NCBI GenBank assembly: GCA_946803715.1
Contig: CAMPET010000001.1
Location: 698,201 to 733,485, forward strand
DNA: 35,285 bases
Source of the DNA: Beroe ovata
Taxonomy: Eukaryota > Ctenophora > Nuda > Beroida > Beroidae
Direction of reading: 5' to 3'
Both the position numbers and the translations under genes were made by a program. Each line of letters opens with the position of its first letter. Within the stretch, counting starts at the first letter, position 1. This document shows positions 20,384 to 31,500 of this stretch, piece by piece. Under the pieces are notes generated by a model, which was not told where the DNA came from, made no database searches, and saw only the letters and a program-made list of their open reading frames with translations.

Positions 20384-21663
20384 AAACATTGTGAAAATTA
20401 TTTGGTAAACATGCGTTTACTAAAACACGCGGTTTAATCGATTTTATGACTTTTTATGCGATAAATTTCAATGCGGTAGCGAAGAATCTATGAAAAGTTG
20501 TGTTTTTTGTTTTCTTAATTCCGGAGTATTTCAGTTTACAATGTGTCTAATCTTTTTATGTATGTAAATATAGGTATGTAAAAATTGTAAATAGAATTCA
20601 TTTTGTTTTTGCGAATCTTTGCCCTCAGGAATAAAATGATTCATTCTTGAAAATGTGTTTTGATATATTTTGTTTTCCTTGGATCTCAGCAGAAATGATA
20701 AATCTCCCTTACTACCTTACTAGTACCTACCTTACGTAGGTAGTTTGTACCTATCATTGGAAACTATGAAATGTATGACATGTAGCTGATGTGTTTTAGT
20801 AAGAGTTATAGTAAAGTAATGACCATGTCTGAACACACAAGTGATTGGTGTTCAGCATGTGTGGCTATTATACCTACTGTTGTACATTGACAAGCACGTC
20901 TATGATAATAGTTCAACAACAAACTTTGTGTGTGTATGTGCGTGTGNNNNNNNNNNNNNNNNNNNNNNNNNNNNNNNNNNNNNNNNNNNNNNNNNNNNNN
21001 NNNNNNNNNNNNNNNNNNNNNNNNNNNNNNNNNNNNNNNNNNNNNNNTGTGTGTGTGTGTGTGTGTATGTGTTTATGTTAACTTTGCTTGTCATGATGAA
21101 ACAACATCTTAATGAAGAGCATGACGTGTAGGAACAGTTGTTTTTGACAATAAACTTTTGCCGAAATTCGAATCTTTCTCCTGTTGAGTGATGCTAAAAA
21201 CAATTCAAAACAAAACCACAGGGAAATATTTTAAAACATTACATTTACATGCACACGCATTTATTCGTCACTGACTGGACTTTTCACCAGTAACTAATAT
21301 TGTTATGCATGTCAACTTGTGATTGATAAGCAGTGATTGTAAGAAGCAACAACTGTACATTTGTATTATGTTACGTCGTCAACTGGTTATTGAATAATTA
21401 ACTGAACAAGGTGTAGCAAAAATTAACAGGATCTGAGGGGCATGATATGTGGAGGTGGTAAGAATGGGTTTATTGGGTCCCAATCCTCATTGTGATTCCA
21501 ACAGCTTCCATTTCATTACAATATCCGTGGTAACTGGTGTGGTTAATGATTTCTAGGACCAATTTTCTGCAATATTTCGTACTACTAGCAAACAATTTAA
21601 CACAATCTTCCAAACACCGCCCTTTTCGAGATCTTCTTTCTAGACGCACCTCCAATCCCTCAG
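20384..21663. other. 3' UTR, (GT)n microsatellite and gap between the two terminal exons
   Basis: It contains the 3' UTR of the first terminal exon, a GT repeat interrupted by N at 20947-21047, and AT-rich sequence. A 61-codon minus-strand open frame at 21470-21655 begins with TTG rather than ATG and is not supported. Confidence 0.6.
20630..20635 (+). terminator. AATAAA poly(A) signal
   Basis: A canonical AATAAA lies 247 bases after the TGA of the CaaX-bearing last exon, in AT-rich sequence. It would end the short form of the coiled-coil/CHORD-like transcript before the second terminal exon. Confidence 0.6.
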
Positions 21664-21804
21664 GTCAATGTTTGGGACTGTTGTAATGAGACGGAGGGGG
21701 CCGGAGTAACCGGATGTCGGGGGCGGGCCCACATGGCGGCAGCCGATGCTAAAAGTGGGATAGGGCCGAACACTGGTACACGTACCCTGACAGTCAATTC
21801 CTGA
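21664..21804 (+). CDS. Alternative terminal exon of the coiled-coil/CHORD-like gene
   Basis: After the acceptor tccctcag, the frame reads VNVWDCCNETEGAGVTGCRG, followed by R-A-H and then an Ala/Gly/Thr-rich tail ending TVNS and TGA (46 residues). The first exon copy at 19850 starts VNAWDCCGA and also contains GC-x4-H. Both start in phase 0 with GTCAA, so either can be spliced to the donor at 19433. Both restore the same zinc ligands (CC, then GC-x4-H), but only the first has the long charged tail with a CaaX box. The two copies are diverged, so the exon duplication is old. It could instead belong to a degenerate duplicate gene, but no upstream duplicate exon was found. Confidence 0.65.
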   Translation, partial: VNVWDCCNETEGAGVTGCRGRAHMAAADAKSGIGPNTGTRTLTVNS

Positions 21805-22968
21805 GAGGTGGACTCATGTGTTTTATTTCCTAGAATATGTCGGTTTTAAGTTATCAGAGACTGTGTTTATTTTCTCAAATTGTGTGGAATTGTTTGTAAA
21901 ATTGTTTGTGCCGTGTGTGTGATTGTGAGTAAAACTCTATCTCAGACTGGTAAAATTGGTGCAACATTTTTATGTGTAAATATTTCTAACATTTGTAAAT
22001 ATTCCTACAAGCTCATTGTGTTCATATTGTGACTAATCAAGCTGGAGCATTCGATTGCCATCAATGATTGTTTTGTTCACATAGTTAGAAATAACTTGTC
22101 AACACAATGATCTAGAAACATAACACATGGCATGCACTCACGACATCACACTTCACATTTTGGGGGCTTTGACCTCAGAGCGGGGCGCCGGGGTCTGATG
22201 ACTCAGTGGCGACGAAACTTTTCGACAGTGAATATGTCACAAAAACGTTGAACATGTCTGGTCGTCACTTTCGCCCGGAACGGTCACACTTTAATACAAC
22301 GTTTGCGTAACGCGCGGCGGCGTTCTGTAGTTGTATCAACATCTCCATTGCGCGGCTTTTGCCATATATGGTGATGTTCCTATGGCAATGCTTGATCGTC
22401 AGTGTTGACTAAAAGAGGGGGTTCGATGTGATCATGATGTATCAATTCAACACAATAACACGACTCGATTAATGGGGGATCAAAGCAATAATGGCTTAAT
22501 TCGAAATATCAGAATAGATCAAATCGTCGCGTCCAAAGTATTCAAAACTATAGAACCCGCTCTTGAGATAGCAGGAATGTTTGCTTGTCTACGATATTCC
22601 CGGGTTTCGCGCGCGCCGCTAACGGCTCGCGTCAGAGGGCCTAGCATCGCCAGGCAAAAGAATGTTTTAGACATCATCAATCATGCAGAAGAAAATAGAC
22701 AATTACGTCATGTTTACCTAGAGCTACATAAACTATAGTTATAATCTGATTTCTCTTACCGTCGGTGAACATTCATTTAACATCCTCATGTTTACTCAAA
22801 ATCAGTTCAGACATTGTCAGTTTTAAAACCAATGGATTCAATTGTTACTCGATCTACTATCTCAGTTCATTCCCATAGTCTCCCCCTACATTGGGGTTTG
22901 CCTGAACTATCCTCTGTCCCTACTATACAGGAGAGAGCGGCTCACTCTGACAGTGCCACTTCTTTCCC
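21805..22968. other. Intergenic region between convergent genes
   Basis: It lies between the end of the second terminal exon and the stop of the minus-strand coiled-coil gene. A CpG-rich patch at about 22170-22330 and a fragment of the GC-rich dispersed repeat near 22605-22660 are visible. The 88-codon plus frame at 22472-22738 crosses that repeat and is not supported. No poly(A) signal was identified with confidence. Confidence 0.5.
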
Positions 22969-25900
22969 CTACTGCTGGTCCTGTGTGAGGTGGGTGGGGA
23001 GCGCGGCGCCCCCCGCGCCGCTAGCGGCTATCTTCATACTCCGGTGTTTCATGGCTCGTTCCTGCTCCGCCAGCTTCTTCCGCTTCGCACGTTTCTTCAT
23101 CTTTCTCTTCTCCAACCTCTCCTTCTCCGCTCTGAGAATTGAGAATACTTGTTGTGAATTGAGAGTACTAGCTGTGGACTGGGAACCTAGATAATGGACA
23201 GGTCCAATCCCTCCAAGAGATAGGTACTTATAACTTAATAGTAACCACTAGCTTATACAACCAAATTTGAGACAGCTGATGCGATGAAAAATGCTGATGT
23301 GCTGATGAAAAATAGTAAACTTTTTCACTATATGATCAAGCTTCTTAGCGCAACAGTTTTGTGCCTGTCGCATTCCCTCATTCTTTACTCAACTTAAGTA
23401 TTGTATAGTACGTCTGGTAGTTCAGATCAAACAATAATAATTAACAAATTTGGACTCACTGCTCCTGACGAATAGCCTCATTCTTCTCCATTCTGACTTC
23501 ATATTCACTCTGGGTTTCACCTGCAGGTCGTTATACTGTGACGCGTATGTGTACACATGAAAAGAAACGGCGGAAGGAAGGAAAAATATGCGCAATTGTT
23601 AGCAATAGCAATTGTAAGCAGTTTCTAATGTAAAGTGCGCGTCTTTTTCCTTCCGTCCCCTTTTCGTTCCATGTGTACACATACCGGTGATAACTACAGA
23701 ATGACAATATAGGGAATGTCAATACCTAAATTGTCATATTAAATCGGATTATACAATTGTCATATTAAATTGTCGTATTAAATTGAATTGTCATATTAAA
23801 TCGAATGATACAAAGTGAGGAGATGTTCAAAATGAGGGCGGGATCGTTCGCACGAGGACTCCCTCCCCTCTGCCTTCCCCTTGATGACGTCATAATGTGA
23901 CGGCTCCCAAATCAGTGGATATTACGTGGTCAAAATCTATAGTTCATTTGTCGATCGATGATAGCCCCTGTCGAGAATTTCGTTTTGCGCGCGCGCGGCT
24001 CAAACTTATTCTCAGACAGACTTCTCAAACTTATTCTCAGACAGACTTATTCTCAGACAGCGGCTTGCTGACGCAAGCCGCTTCGCGGCTTGCATCAGCA
24101 GTCTAGCATCGCCAGACAATAGTTCATACATCAAGATCAGTGTGTAAATTAATTAATTGTATAATTAATTGTGACAAGACGTGAGAACAGCCCCCCCCCC
24201 TCCCAACATACCCTCATCTGGAGTATGGATCATGTGTTCCCAGTAGGGCGGTCTCTCTGCAGGTTCGTCCTCAGGGACATCGGGCAGATCACCCTCACTC
24301 AGCTCATCTCGTGCTAGGAGCCGCCTCACTCGTTCACTCATCCCACCTGTCATAGAGAATGGTATGGGGAGTCTACTTTGCATTTGTAGGGGTTTTCCCT
24401 ACTGTCGGCGCCGGGCAATTGTAATTCCGCCCGATAAAATCCCGCCAGCAAGGGTAGGGAGAGATCCTACAAACTTTGAATTGGTTGAATTGAATGAACA
24501 ATGGACGAATATTGAGATCAGTCAGCAGCGGGCTGCTCTCAGCTTTTAACGATCCATTATGAGGATTTGTGGCGGGGGATTTCCTGATCATGAGCAGAGA
24601 ACTGATTTAGTTGAACGAGCAGATATTAATCAGCAATGAGCATGACAATAGCGCTATCCACATCTGCACCTCTCTCGACTTATAATAGTGGCTATTTTCG
24701 GACATTATCGTTCCCAATGAATACATAAATCTATAATGATCCTATTTCCTCGCAGCCTCAGATACAATGGTTGGGAAGAACGACGTTCCAAAATCTAAAA
24801 TGAGATTGAGCGAGTCACTGTAGATGATAGACCCTGGTTTCGTGCACTATCATAGGTTCACGGTTGTGATAACACGGCGTACTTGCCAGGCAATGTTTGA
24901 ATATTCCACCCAGCCTTCGCTAGACCTTCCAATCGCGCTTATCTACCTTGATATCGAATCAGTTAAGTTTAAAAACTCATGGCCAAGTCGAGGATGAAAA
25001 TATGAAAATTGTTGGAAAATAAATTGCATGCAAATTTCAATAGAATTCTGTTGAGTAAAACTTCGACATGAATTTCACCTTTTTTGACCTTCTCCCGTTT
25101 CTTAGGTTGTCCGTCCTCGTCCAGCTTCCTTCCTCCGTTTTCATCCAGCGCTGAAACACGTGTCAATAGTCACATGGTAAGGTCAACACTGAAAACACGT
25201 GTCAATAGTCACATGATATGGTCACTGGTCAGCGCTGAAAACACGTGGTCCCCCTCTCCTGTTCAAAACTCAATGTCTGGGGCAACTTACAGTACTCAGA
25301 TTCGGCCTCACTTGATCCGTCCAGATAGTGGTCAGCACGCTTCTTAACTCGTTCCAGCAATGTCACTGAGGGCAGAAAACCGTCATTAACCAACCTCCAC
25401 TGGTGGGCGAGCAGTGCGCTACCGGCAACGGCATGACTCAGCTGCGGCACTTATAGTGTGACACAAGTGCGACACCACGAGAGTAGGTTTATGCCGAAAA
25501 ACTATGAACTGGGATGTATGCATATAGATAACCACCCGAGAAAAGTATCGAAAATGAAGATGGGGGTTACCATCGAAATAAAGAATGATAAAAATGAAGA
25601 ACGATAAGAATAAAGAATAATAAAAATAAAGAACGATAAGAATAAAGAATGATATCTCACACTCTCGATCAGCTTGCTCAGACTTGATGGCCTCTAACTC
25701 CTCTTTGAGCGTTGTCAAGTCCGTGTTCTGCTCCACGTTCGTCGCCTGCTCCTTCATCAACAGCTCTTGTAGCAGCTTATTCTCCTCTTTCTGAGAAAGG
25801 AAATTTACATTGTAACGTTGTGTACAGTACCGAACCATTGGGTGTATAATGACTGACAGGAGTACTAGCCGAGTGAGTGGACCAGGGTTAAGATTTAGGA

Positions 25901-27501
25901 GTCCTACAATCCATCTTGGGGAATAAGAAGAGCCCGCCGCAAGTCCCTCCCCCCAAAACGCAGATTATGCCTAACCTGCCATCCCCACTACAATTATACA
26001 GTATACACGGAGCTATAAGAAAGTGATAATCGGTGCATTTTTACCAGAGCTGCGAGTGTCTGAGCCACTTTGCCGTCCTCGTCATCAATCCTGTCCGATA
26101 GCTCGGTGAACTTCCCATCGGATACTCCCTCGTGCTTCGTAAGTTCCTCGTCCACCGATTGTAACTGAGGGATAGTTGATGAGTTCTCCCCGTTCTCCTA
26201 GCGAGGACAGAAATTTAACAATAACACAACAAGCGTCGAATAGCTGAGGTGCCGAGTGAAAAAATACGATTATAATTACGGTAGTGTAGTGCGAATTTAT
26301 TTTCAGTTTCTGTGTATCAAGATTGAACAACAACTAGTCAATAGTTTTAGCTAGTCAATAGTTCATTTTTTTCTCTTTTTGCACCACCTGATCGAATGTT
26401 TTCTTCAACTCCTCCTTCAACAAAGTCGTCTTTGTTCCAAGTTCGTCCAATGTTTCCCGATGTTCTTTGATTGATTCGCCCATCCCATTTTGCTGCGGAA
26501 GCGGTTAAACTTGAAAGATATCAAAAAAAGCGAGAAAATTGGCGACATATCGCATGAAATTCAAAGTGCCACTATCATTTCTAGTCATCGAAACATGTTC
26601 TCACATCTGATGGTGCATCACAATGAACATCTCGAATCAATATCGATGTACTAACTTCCTTCGCGAGTCGCTCGTGTTTTCTAATCAGCTCCTTGGTGGA
26701 AATATCCACCTCCATACGGAATGCTTTCTTCAGCTCTTTCCGTATCATCTCACCAGTCTCCTCAATCTAGATAAGATAGATTACATTGGAATTATCATGT
26801 GCTTAATAAAAGCAATTTGATTTCTAAAACCTGTCCAAATTATAAAATTGACGATAAGAGTGGTGAATAATTATTTCATTGATAGGAAATATTTCCTTGT
26901 GTTTGTGTACATTTACCATGTGTGCAGAATCAGATTGAAAAGCTATCATCCTATCCATGAGCTGTTTCTGTTCCTTCTCCAACTTGACGAGATGATCACG
27001 CTGCTTGAGAACTTTCTCTTTCAGTGTCACAGTTTCCTCCCACCTGCCACATTCTCGAGTATTTGATTGTCAATGACACTTCGTTCAATGAAACACTCCT
27101 CACTCTTAACAGTTATTCCCATATGTGAGTGTTTCATTAACATTGCGACTGATGAATAAGGGATGTGGTGCACACCACAGATCCCTCAGTCATCAGTCAC
27201 ATTAGATAAGACATGAGCATAACTATAAGTATAAGTATAAGAATGTGATCAGTCATCACACTTCAATCCTCACCCTCCTCACCTTGTGACTCATCAAATC
27301 TCACCTCTTTTCCCGCTCCATCTCATTCTGATAAGGATTAAGACAACACCCGAACAGTTGCCCAGTTCGTTGACACATCTGACTGTACGTGAAGAAACAC
27401 CGCTGCCCACAGCCCATGTCATCCGGATCAACCCGGGCTTCCTCCATCTCCGACATTTTCTTCACCTCCTCCTTCCTTTTCTCTGACATCCGTTGTACCA
27501 T
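22969..27501 (-). CDS. Coiled-coil protein of unrecognised family, 11 exons, complete
   Basis: Minus-strand exons are 27305-27501, 26917-27043, 26656-26766, 26388-26492, 26045-26197, 25661-25790, 25291-25365, 25079-25150, 24212-24346, 23460-23520 and 22969-23131. The sum is 1329 bases, giving 442 residues plus stop with every phase consistent. The ATG at 27501 (MVQRMSEKRKEEVKK) has an in-frame TGA upstream. After a basic helix comes a Cys-rich patch (GCGQRC, then C-x8-CC, about residues 28-55). Long charged coiled coil follows to about residue 300. An acidic segment is PDVPEDEPAERPPYW, and a very basic helix (KRKMKKRAKRKK) lies near the C-terminus. No catalytic domain is seen. A structural or scaffolding role is inference. 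Confidence 0.75.
23530..23694. repeat. MITE-like element with TGTGTACACA ends, copy 2
   Basis: The inverted ends read GTTAT, a short variable gap, then GTATGTGTACACATG, followed inward by GAAAAGAAACGG or GGAACGAAAAGGGG. The internal GCAATTGT...AGCAGTTTCTAATGTAAAGTG matches the copy near 6041-6188. It is inserted about 10 bases upstream of the acceptor of the penultimate exon of the minus-strand coiled-coil gene. Confidence 0.7.
23970..24118. repeat. Dispersed GC-rich repeat, copy 2
   Basis: It matches the copy at 5605-5705 (CGAGAATTTCGTTTTGC followed by a GCGCG block and CTTATTCT). It contains a three-fold CTTATTCTCAGACAG repeat and an inverted GACGCAAGCCGCTTCGCGGC hairpin. It lies in an intron of the minus-strand coiled-coil gene. 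Confidence 0.6.
24386..24470. repeat. Short palindromic MITE-like element, copy 2
   Basis: The ends GTAGGGGTTTTCCCTACTGT and GGGTAGGGAGAGATCCTAC are mutually inverted around a GGCGCCGGGC core. Its reverse complement aligns with the shorter element at 18631-18695. It lies in an intron of the minus-strand coiled-coil gene. Confidence 0.7.
25560..25650. repeat. Purine-rich minisatellite
   Basis: Repeated AAGAATGATAAAAATGAAG / AACGATAAGAATAAAG units lie in the intron just downstream of exon 25661-25790 of the minus-strand coiled-coil gene. Confidence 0.8.
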
Positions 27502-28598
27502 GGTATGACCGTGCCTCGTCAAGCTGGAGCCCGATCAGGGATGTCGCGCCGTGAGGAGATTTCAGATCTGACTATTAGTCGATTTGACTAAGTCAATTTG
27601 ATTATAGTCGATCCGGGCAGAAGTGTGTGATTGTGGATGCCGCCTAACTCAATAACTATACCGTGCAAGAACTAGGTTACCTAAATTTAAACTGTCATGA
27701 AACGGTTTAACTCAGAATGTATGAGGAACTTTGTACAACTTGCTATATGAGAGAATGTGGCTTGTATGGGATGTCTCAATATTCCGATTGGCAATGTATA
27801 ATAGTGCACTGTTCTCAACATTCTGTGTATGACAAACAGCTGACAGCTGACAGCAGACAGTGAACAGTAGACAGTGAAAAATATAGTTGACAGTGAGACA
27901 GTGGAGCTAACAGAATTTAATTAAGCTGAAAAGTTGTTGTTGTTCAAATAATCTAGGGACCGTCCAATGTCCAATGTCCATGATATAAGGAATGAAAATC
28001 GATTATCGAGGTGGTGGGGTGGGGCGGCATGACTATTGAAAAAGTGGCTTTTTTGGGACTGATGGATACATCATGGGGATTGGGGGTTGATGGAATTGAG
28101 GACCTTCAAGGGGAAGATGATATGAAGTGTTCTGTTAATAGCGTCGTTTATCAATATCATGGACGGACGCAAATTCATTTCCAAAAAGCAAAACTAATGT
28201 GTACGAATTCTAAATAAAAAGGGAGTCGATTTCATTTACAGTTTCAACAGTCTCATTTAGTCAGGAGGAAGCACCTACTTTCTTAAAAAACTTTCTTATT
28301 GAGTTATAATGCCAGTAAATCAGAAAATAAATTAGGTTTAAGTTATAATTCTGTGAAAATAGGTTACTTTCCTTTAAAGAGACCTATCAAAATCGAGTAA
28401 ACACTGACAGAAAGCCAAAATGCAAAATGTTTCAGTATCAAGATGAATAGGGAGGAAAAATGGATATATGGGCTGAGGAAAAGACGCCTATTTCGCACGT
28501 GCAGGAAGCGCCGCGCACATCACGCCACGGGCAATTCCTATCATGACTGATGTCCCCATCACTATCAAGCTGTCAATGCATGTCAGAACTAAAATATT
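27502..28598. other. Intergenic region between coiled-coil and CLK genes
   Basis: Both neighbours are on the minus strand, so this holds the 3' UTR of the CLK gene and the promoter of the coiled-coil gene. A short GACAGCAGACAGTGAACAG-type repeat lies at about 27840-27900. No convincing exon is present; the 68-codon plus frame at 28011-28217 has no support. Confidence 0.5.
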
Positions 28599-31500
28599 TC
28601 ACCTACTCTTATAGCTACTAGTCTCTCTTTCTGAGGGAATTTGCTTTGTGAAGAACTCATTTCTAAGTGCTTGAGGGGCGGTCAGTCGGTCAGCAGCGTT
28701 ATAATCGAGTAGACGTTCCAACAGATCTGATGTAAGGGATTCAAGATGAGGGGTGGGAGTACATGATGAGGGCTGGGAGTACGGGATGAGGGGTGGGAGT
28801 ACGGGATGAGGGATGGGAGTACGGGATGAGGGGTGGGAGCACGGGATCATGATTTCAAACTGAATAAAAGGAATTGAGAAATACCATGCTTACCGAAAAA
28901 GGAATCGTGAATTGGGTCATCAACTTCTTTCTTGTACTCGTGCAAATGCTTACAATACTTCCTGATGTATCGTCCAGAAGAGCCATGTTTGTTGAAATCA
29001 AGCCTGGCGATATGGAGTAGTGGCAGGGCTAACAAAACGTGCCAGTGTTAACAGCTGGTGTCAGTGTTAACAGTGGTGTGAGGTGTCAACATTTGGTACC
29101 TGCCGTGTTTGAAATATCTCTTCTTGCTCTGTCTACAGATAGAGGACGGGATGGGTCCCAGGATATGCTCCATCATCCCCATATGCTCCCTGTTGTCGTG
29201 CGTTTGAAACATCGTGTGACCTGGGGAAGAATGGGGTCACTGGTCACATTTGGGGAGGTGGGGTAACATTTGGGGGGTTTGGGGTAACATTTGGGGAGAA
29301 TGGGGTCACATTTGGGGAGAATGGGGTAACATTTGGGGAGATAGGGTAGCATTTGGGGAGATGGAGTAGCATTTGGGAGTCGAGAGAAAGGAATTCTTTT
29401 AATTGGGAAGGAGAGAGGCAACATTAATTGGGAGGGATGGAAATTCTATCATTGAGTGAGGAAGGATAGAAGTTACATTTGAGAGACCTACATAAGACAG
29501 GCACATTTAGTCATTCGAGGGTCAGGGGGTAGGTAACATTTGGGCGCTAGACCTGGCTGCATAAGACTGGCACATTGTGGCGACCGGACCTATGCCCGGA
29601 TTAAAATGAAACGGGAGACACAAGAAGAATTGGTGTAAAATCTGAGATGTCAGGTGCGCCAGATATTGTACGGGTCTGAAAACGCACAGAACATCGTGTA
29701 TGGTGTACCTGTGTACAACTCGAATAGGATGCACCCCACACTCCACATGTCACAGGGATAACTCCACCCTATCTCAGCTATCACCTCGAGAGCACGGTAA
29801 TGCCGCGTGGACACCACCCGACTGTGGTGTTCGTCCTCATGGGTAGCACTGCCCAGATCAATTATCTGAAATGGGGGCGTGTGTGACACACTGATCGTAT
29901 ATAGAGGGGACCCGGGACACATTTGGGTGATACTGGGTGTGCAACTTACCTTTACCCCGGGGTTTAAGACCCGTCGGACTGTCATACCAGCGGTACTGTC
30001 ATAGTGACTGTCGTACTCACTACACACAAACAAAATATTCTCTGGCTTCAGGTCAGTGTGTGTAAACTTCATGCCTGGGGAAACCAGCGTTACCATGGTG
30101 CGTTACCATGGTGCGGTCTACCAAGGTTACGAGTGACTTGTGACGTCACTGATATGAAACCTATGAACTTTTTTATTTCTCGTTATTTGAAAAGTTTTAG
30201 GTATCTACTTGAATTATTCGATCTACTCAGTAATGAGCACTGTAAAAGCAATTCAAATCCGATGGTCCAATACGCGCAATATCACAGCCAAACAACCTTG
30301 ACTTGGCGAATGAAAGTGTTGCCACAGTGAATGATAGTATTGACAAGGAATGGGTGGCGTTACGGCGTAACCACAGCAACGGTTTTATTACCATGTCCCG
30401 TTACCATGGTCACCAAGGAGAGGAATTACCATGTAGGAATGTCAGCGCTGATACGATGTCGTCTGCCATGCGCTGGATCTGTGCGACAGGAAAACCACAG
30501 TACCCGTTATCTTTGAGGAAGTCAAATACACTCTTGCCTAACACTTCAAATACAATGCAGGTGTGCCCATGAAAATCGAACGATCCGAACATCTCTACGG
30601 AACCCTGAAGTTGTGGAGATGTAGCGGTGCCGGTCACGTGACCTTGGAGCGGTGTGTGTGTGTCACGACTCACGTCACGTGGCTGAATATGACCATATTT
30701 GGACATACACAATACACATGATAATGTTGGCGACATTCCGACAAATAATGAGATTCTTCAGCTTGTACACATGTTTCGATACCTATTACTCCTACAAATA
30801 GTATCGTGGGCAAACTCAAATTTCAGTGTGTAAAGTGGGCATACAGGTGACATATCCTTGTAGTGTCTTTTCAGCGCAGTTGGGGCAGTTACATAATGAG
30901 TTTACAGGGCGAAATTTCCACATAGGAAGAAGAGGAGGTGAATTGTTACTCAACCGATGATTTTCTCAAGTGTCTCATATAAGGGAGTTTTGCTCATGGT
31001 GAGCAAGTCGTTCATTGTTCATTGCTACCACCAATACGTGAGTAGCACATGATTAATAGGATGTGTGAGAAAAGAGTCGTATAGTCCACCTCACTTTGTA
31101 GTTGTTTGTGTGTGTGTGTGTGTGTGTGTGNGTGCGAGTTTACTGTGCGAGTTTACTGTGCGTGTAATGTGTGTGGTTTCACTTTCAGAGATGAGATTGA
31201 AACGGCCATGGTTCATTATAACGTCCACGGACCCGGAGGGCATTATAATAGAGGTATCAGGTATAGAAAAGTATAGAGACTGGTAACTATAGACGTACAA
31301 CCCTCCTCAAGAATGCCTCCAACTACACAGTGCGTTCCTAACTACTGAGACGACCCATTTCAACTAATTTAGATCATGACGTATACAATTACAAATGAGA
31401 CAGCCTATTTCAACCTATGCAGGTCACGTGCTCAACATCTGACTATTTTAAATCAGATTAGTCGATTACTAATTAATTAATTAGTCAATTAATTAGTGGC

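Noticed and set aside
19934-20389. 151-codon minus-strand frame
   Set aside because: Antisense of the CaaX-bearing last exon, which is supported by phase, acceptor and the zinc-ligand pattern.
21470-21655. 61-codon minus-strand frame
   Set aside because: It starts with TTG, has an in-frame stop just upstream and no acceptor or homology; the plus-strand acceptor at 21663 abuts it.
22472-22738. 88-codon plus-strand open frame
   Set aside because: It crosses a fragment of the GC-rich dispersed repeat, has no recognisable domain and no splice context.
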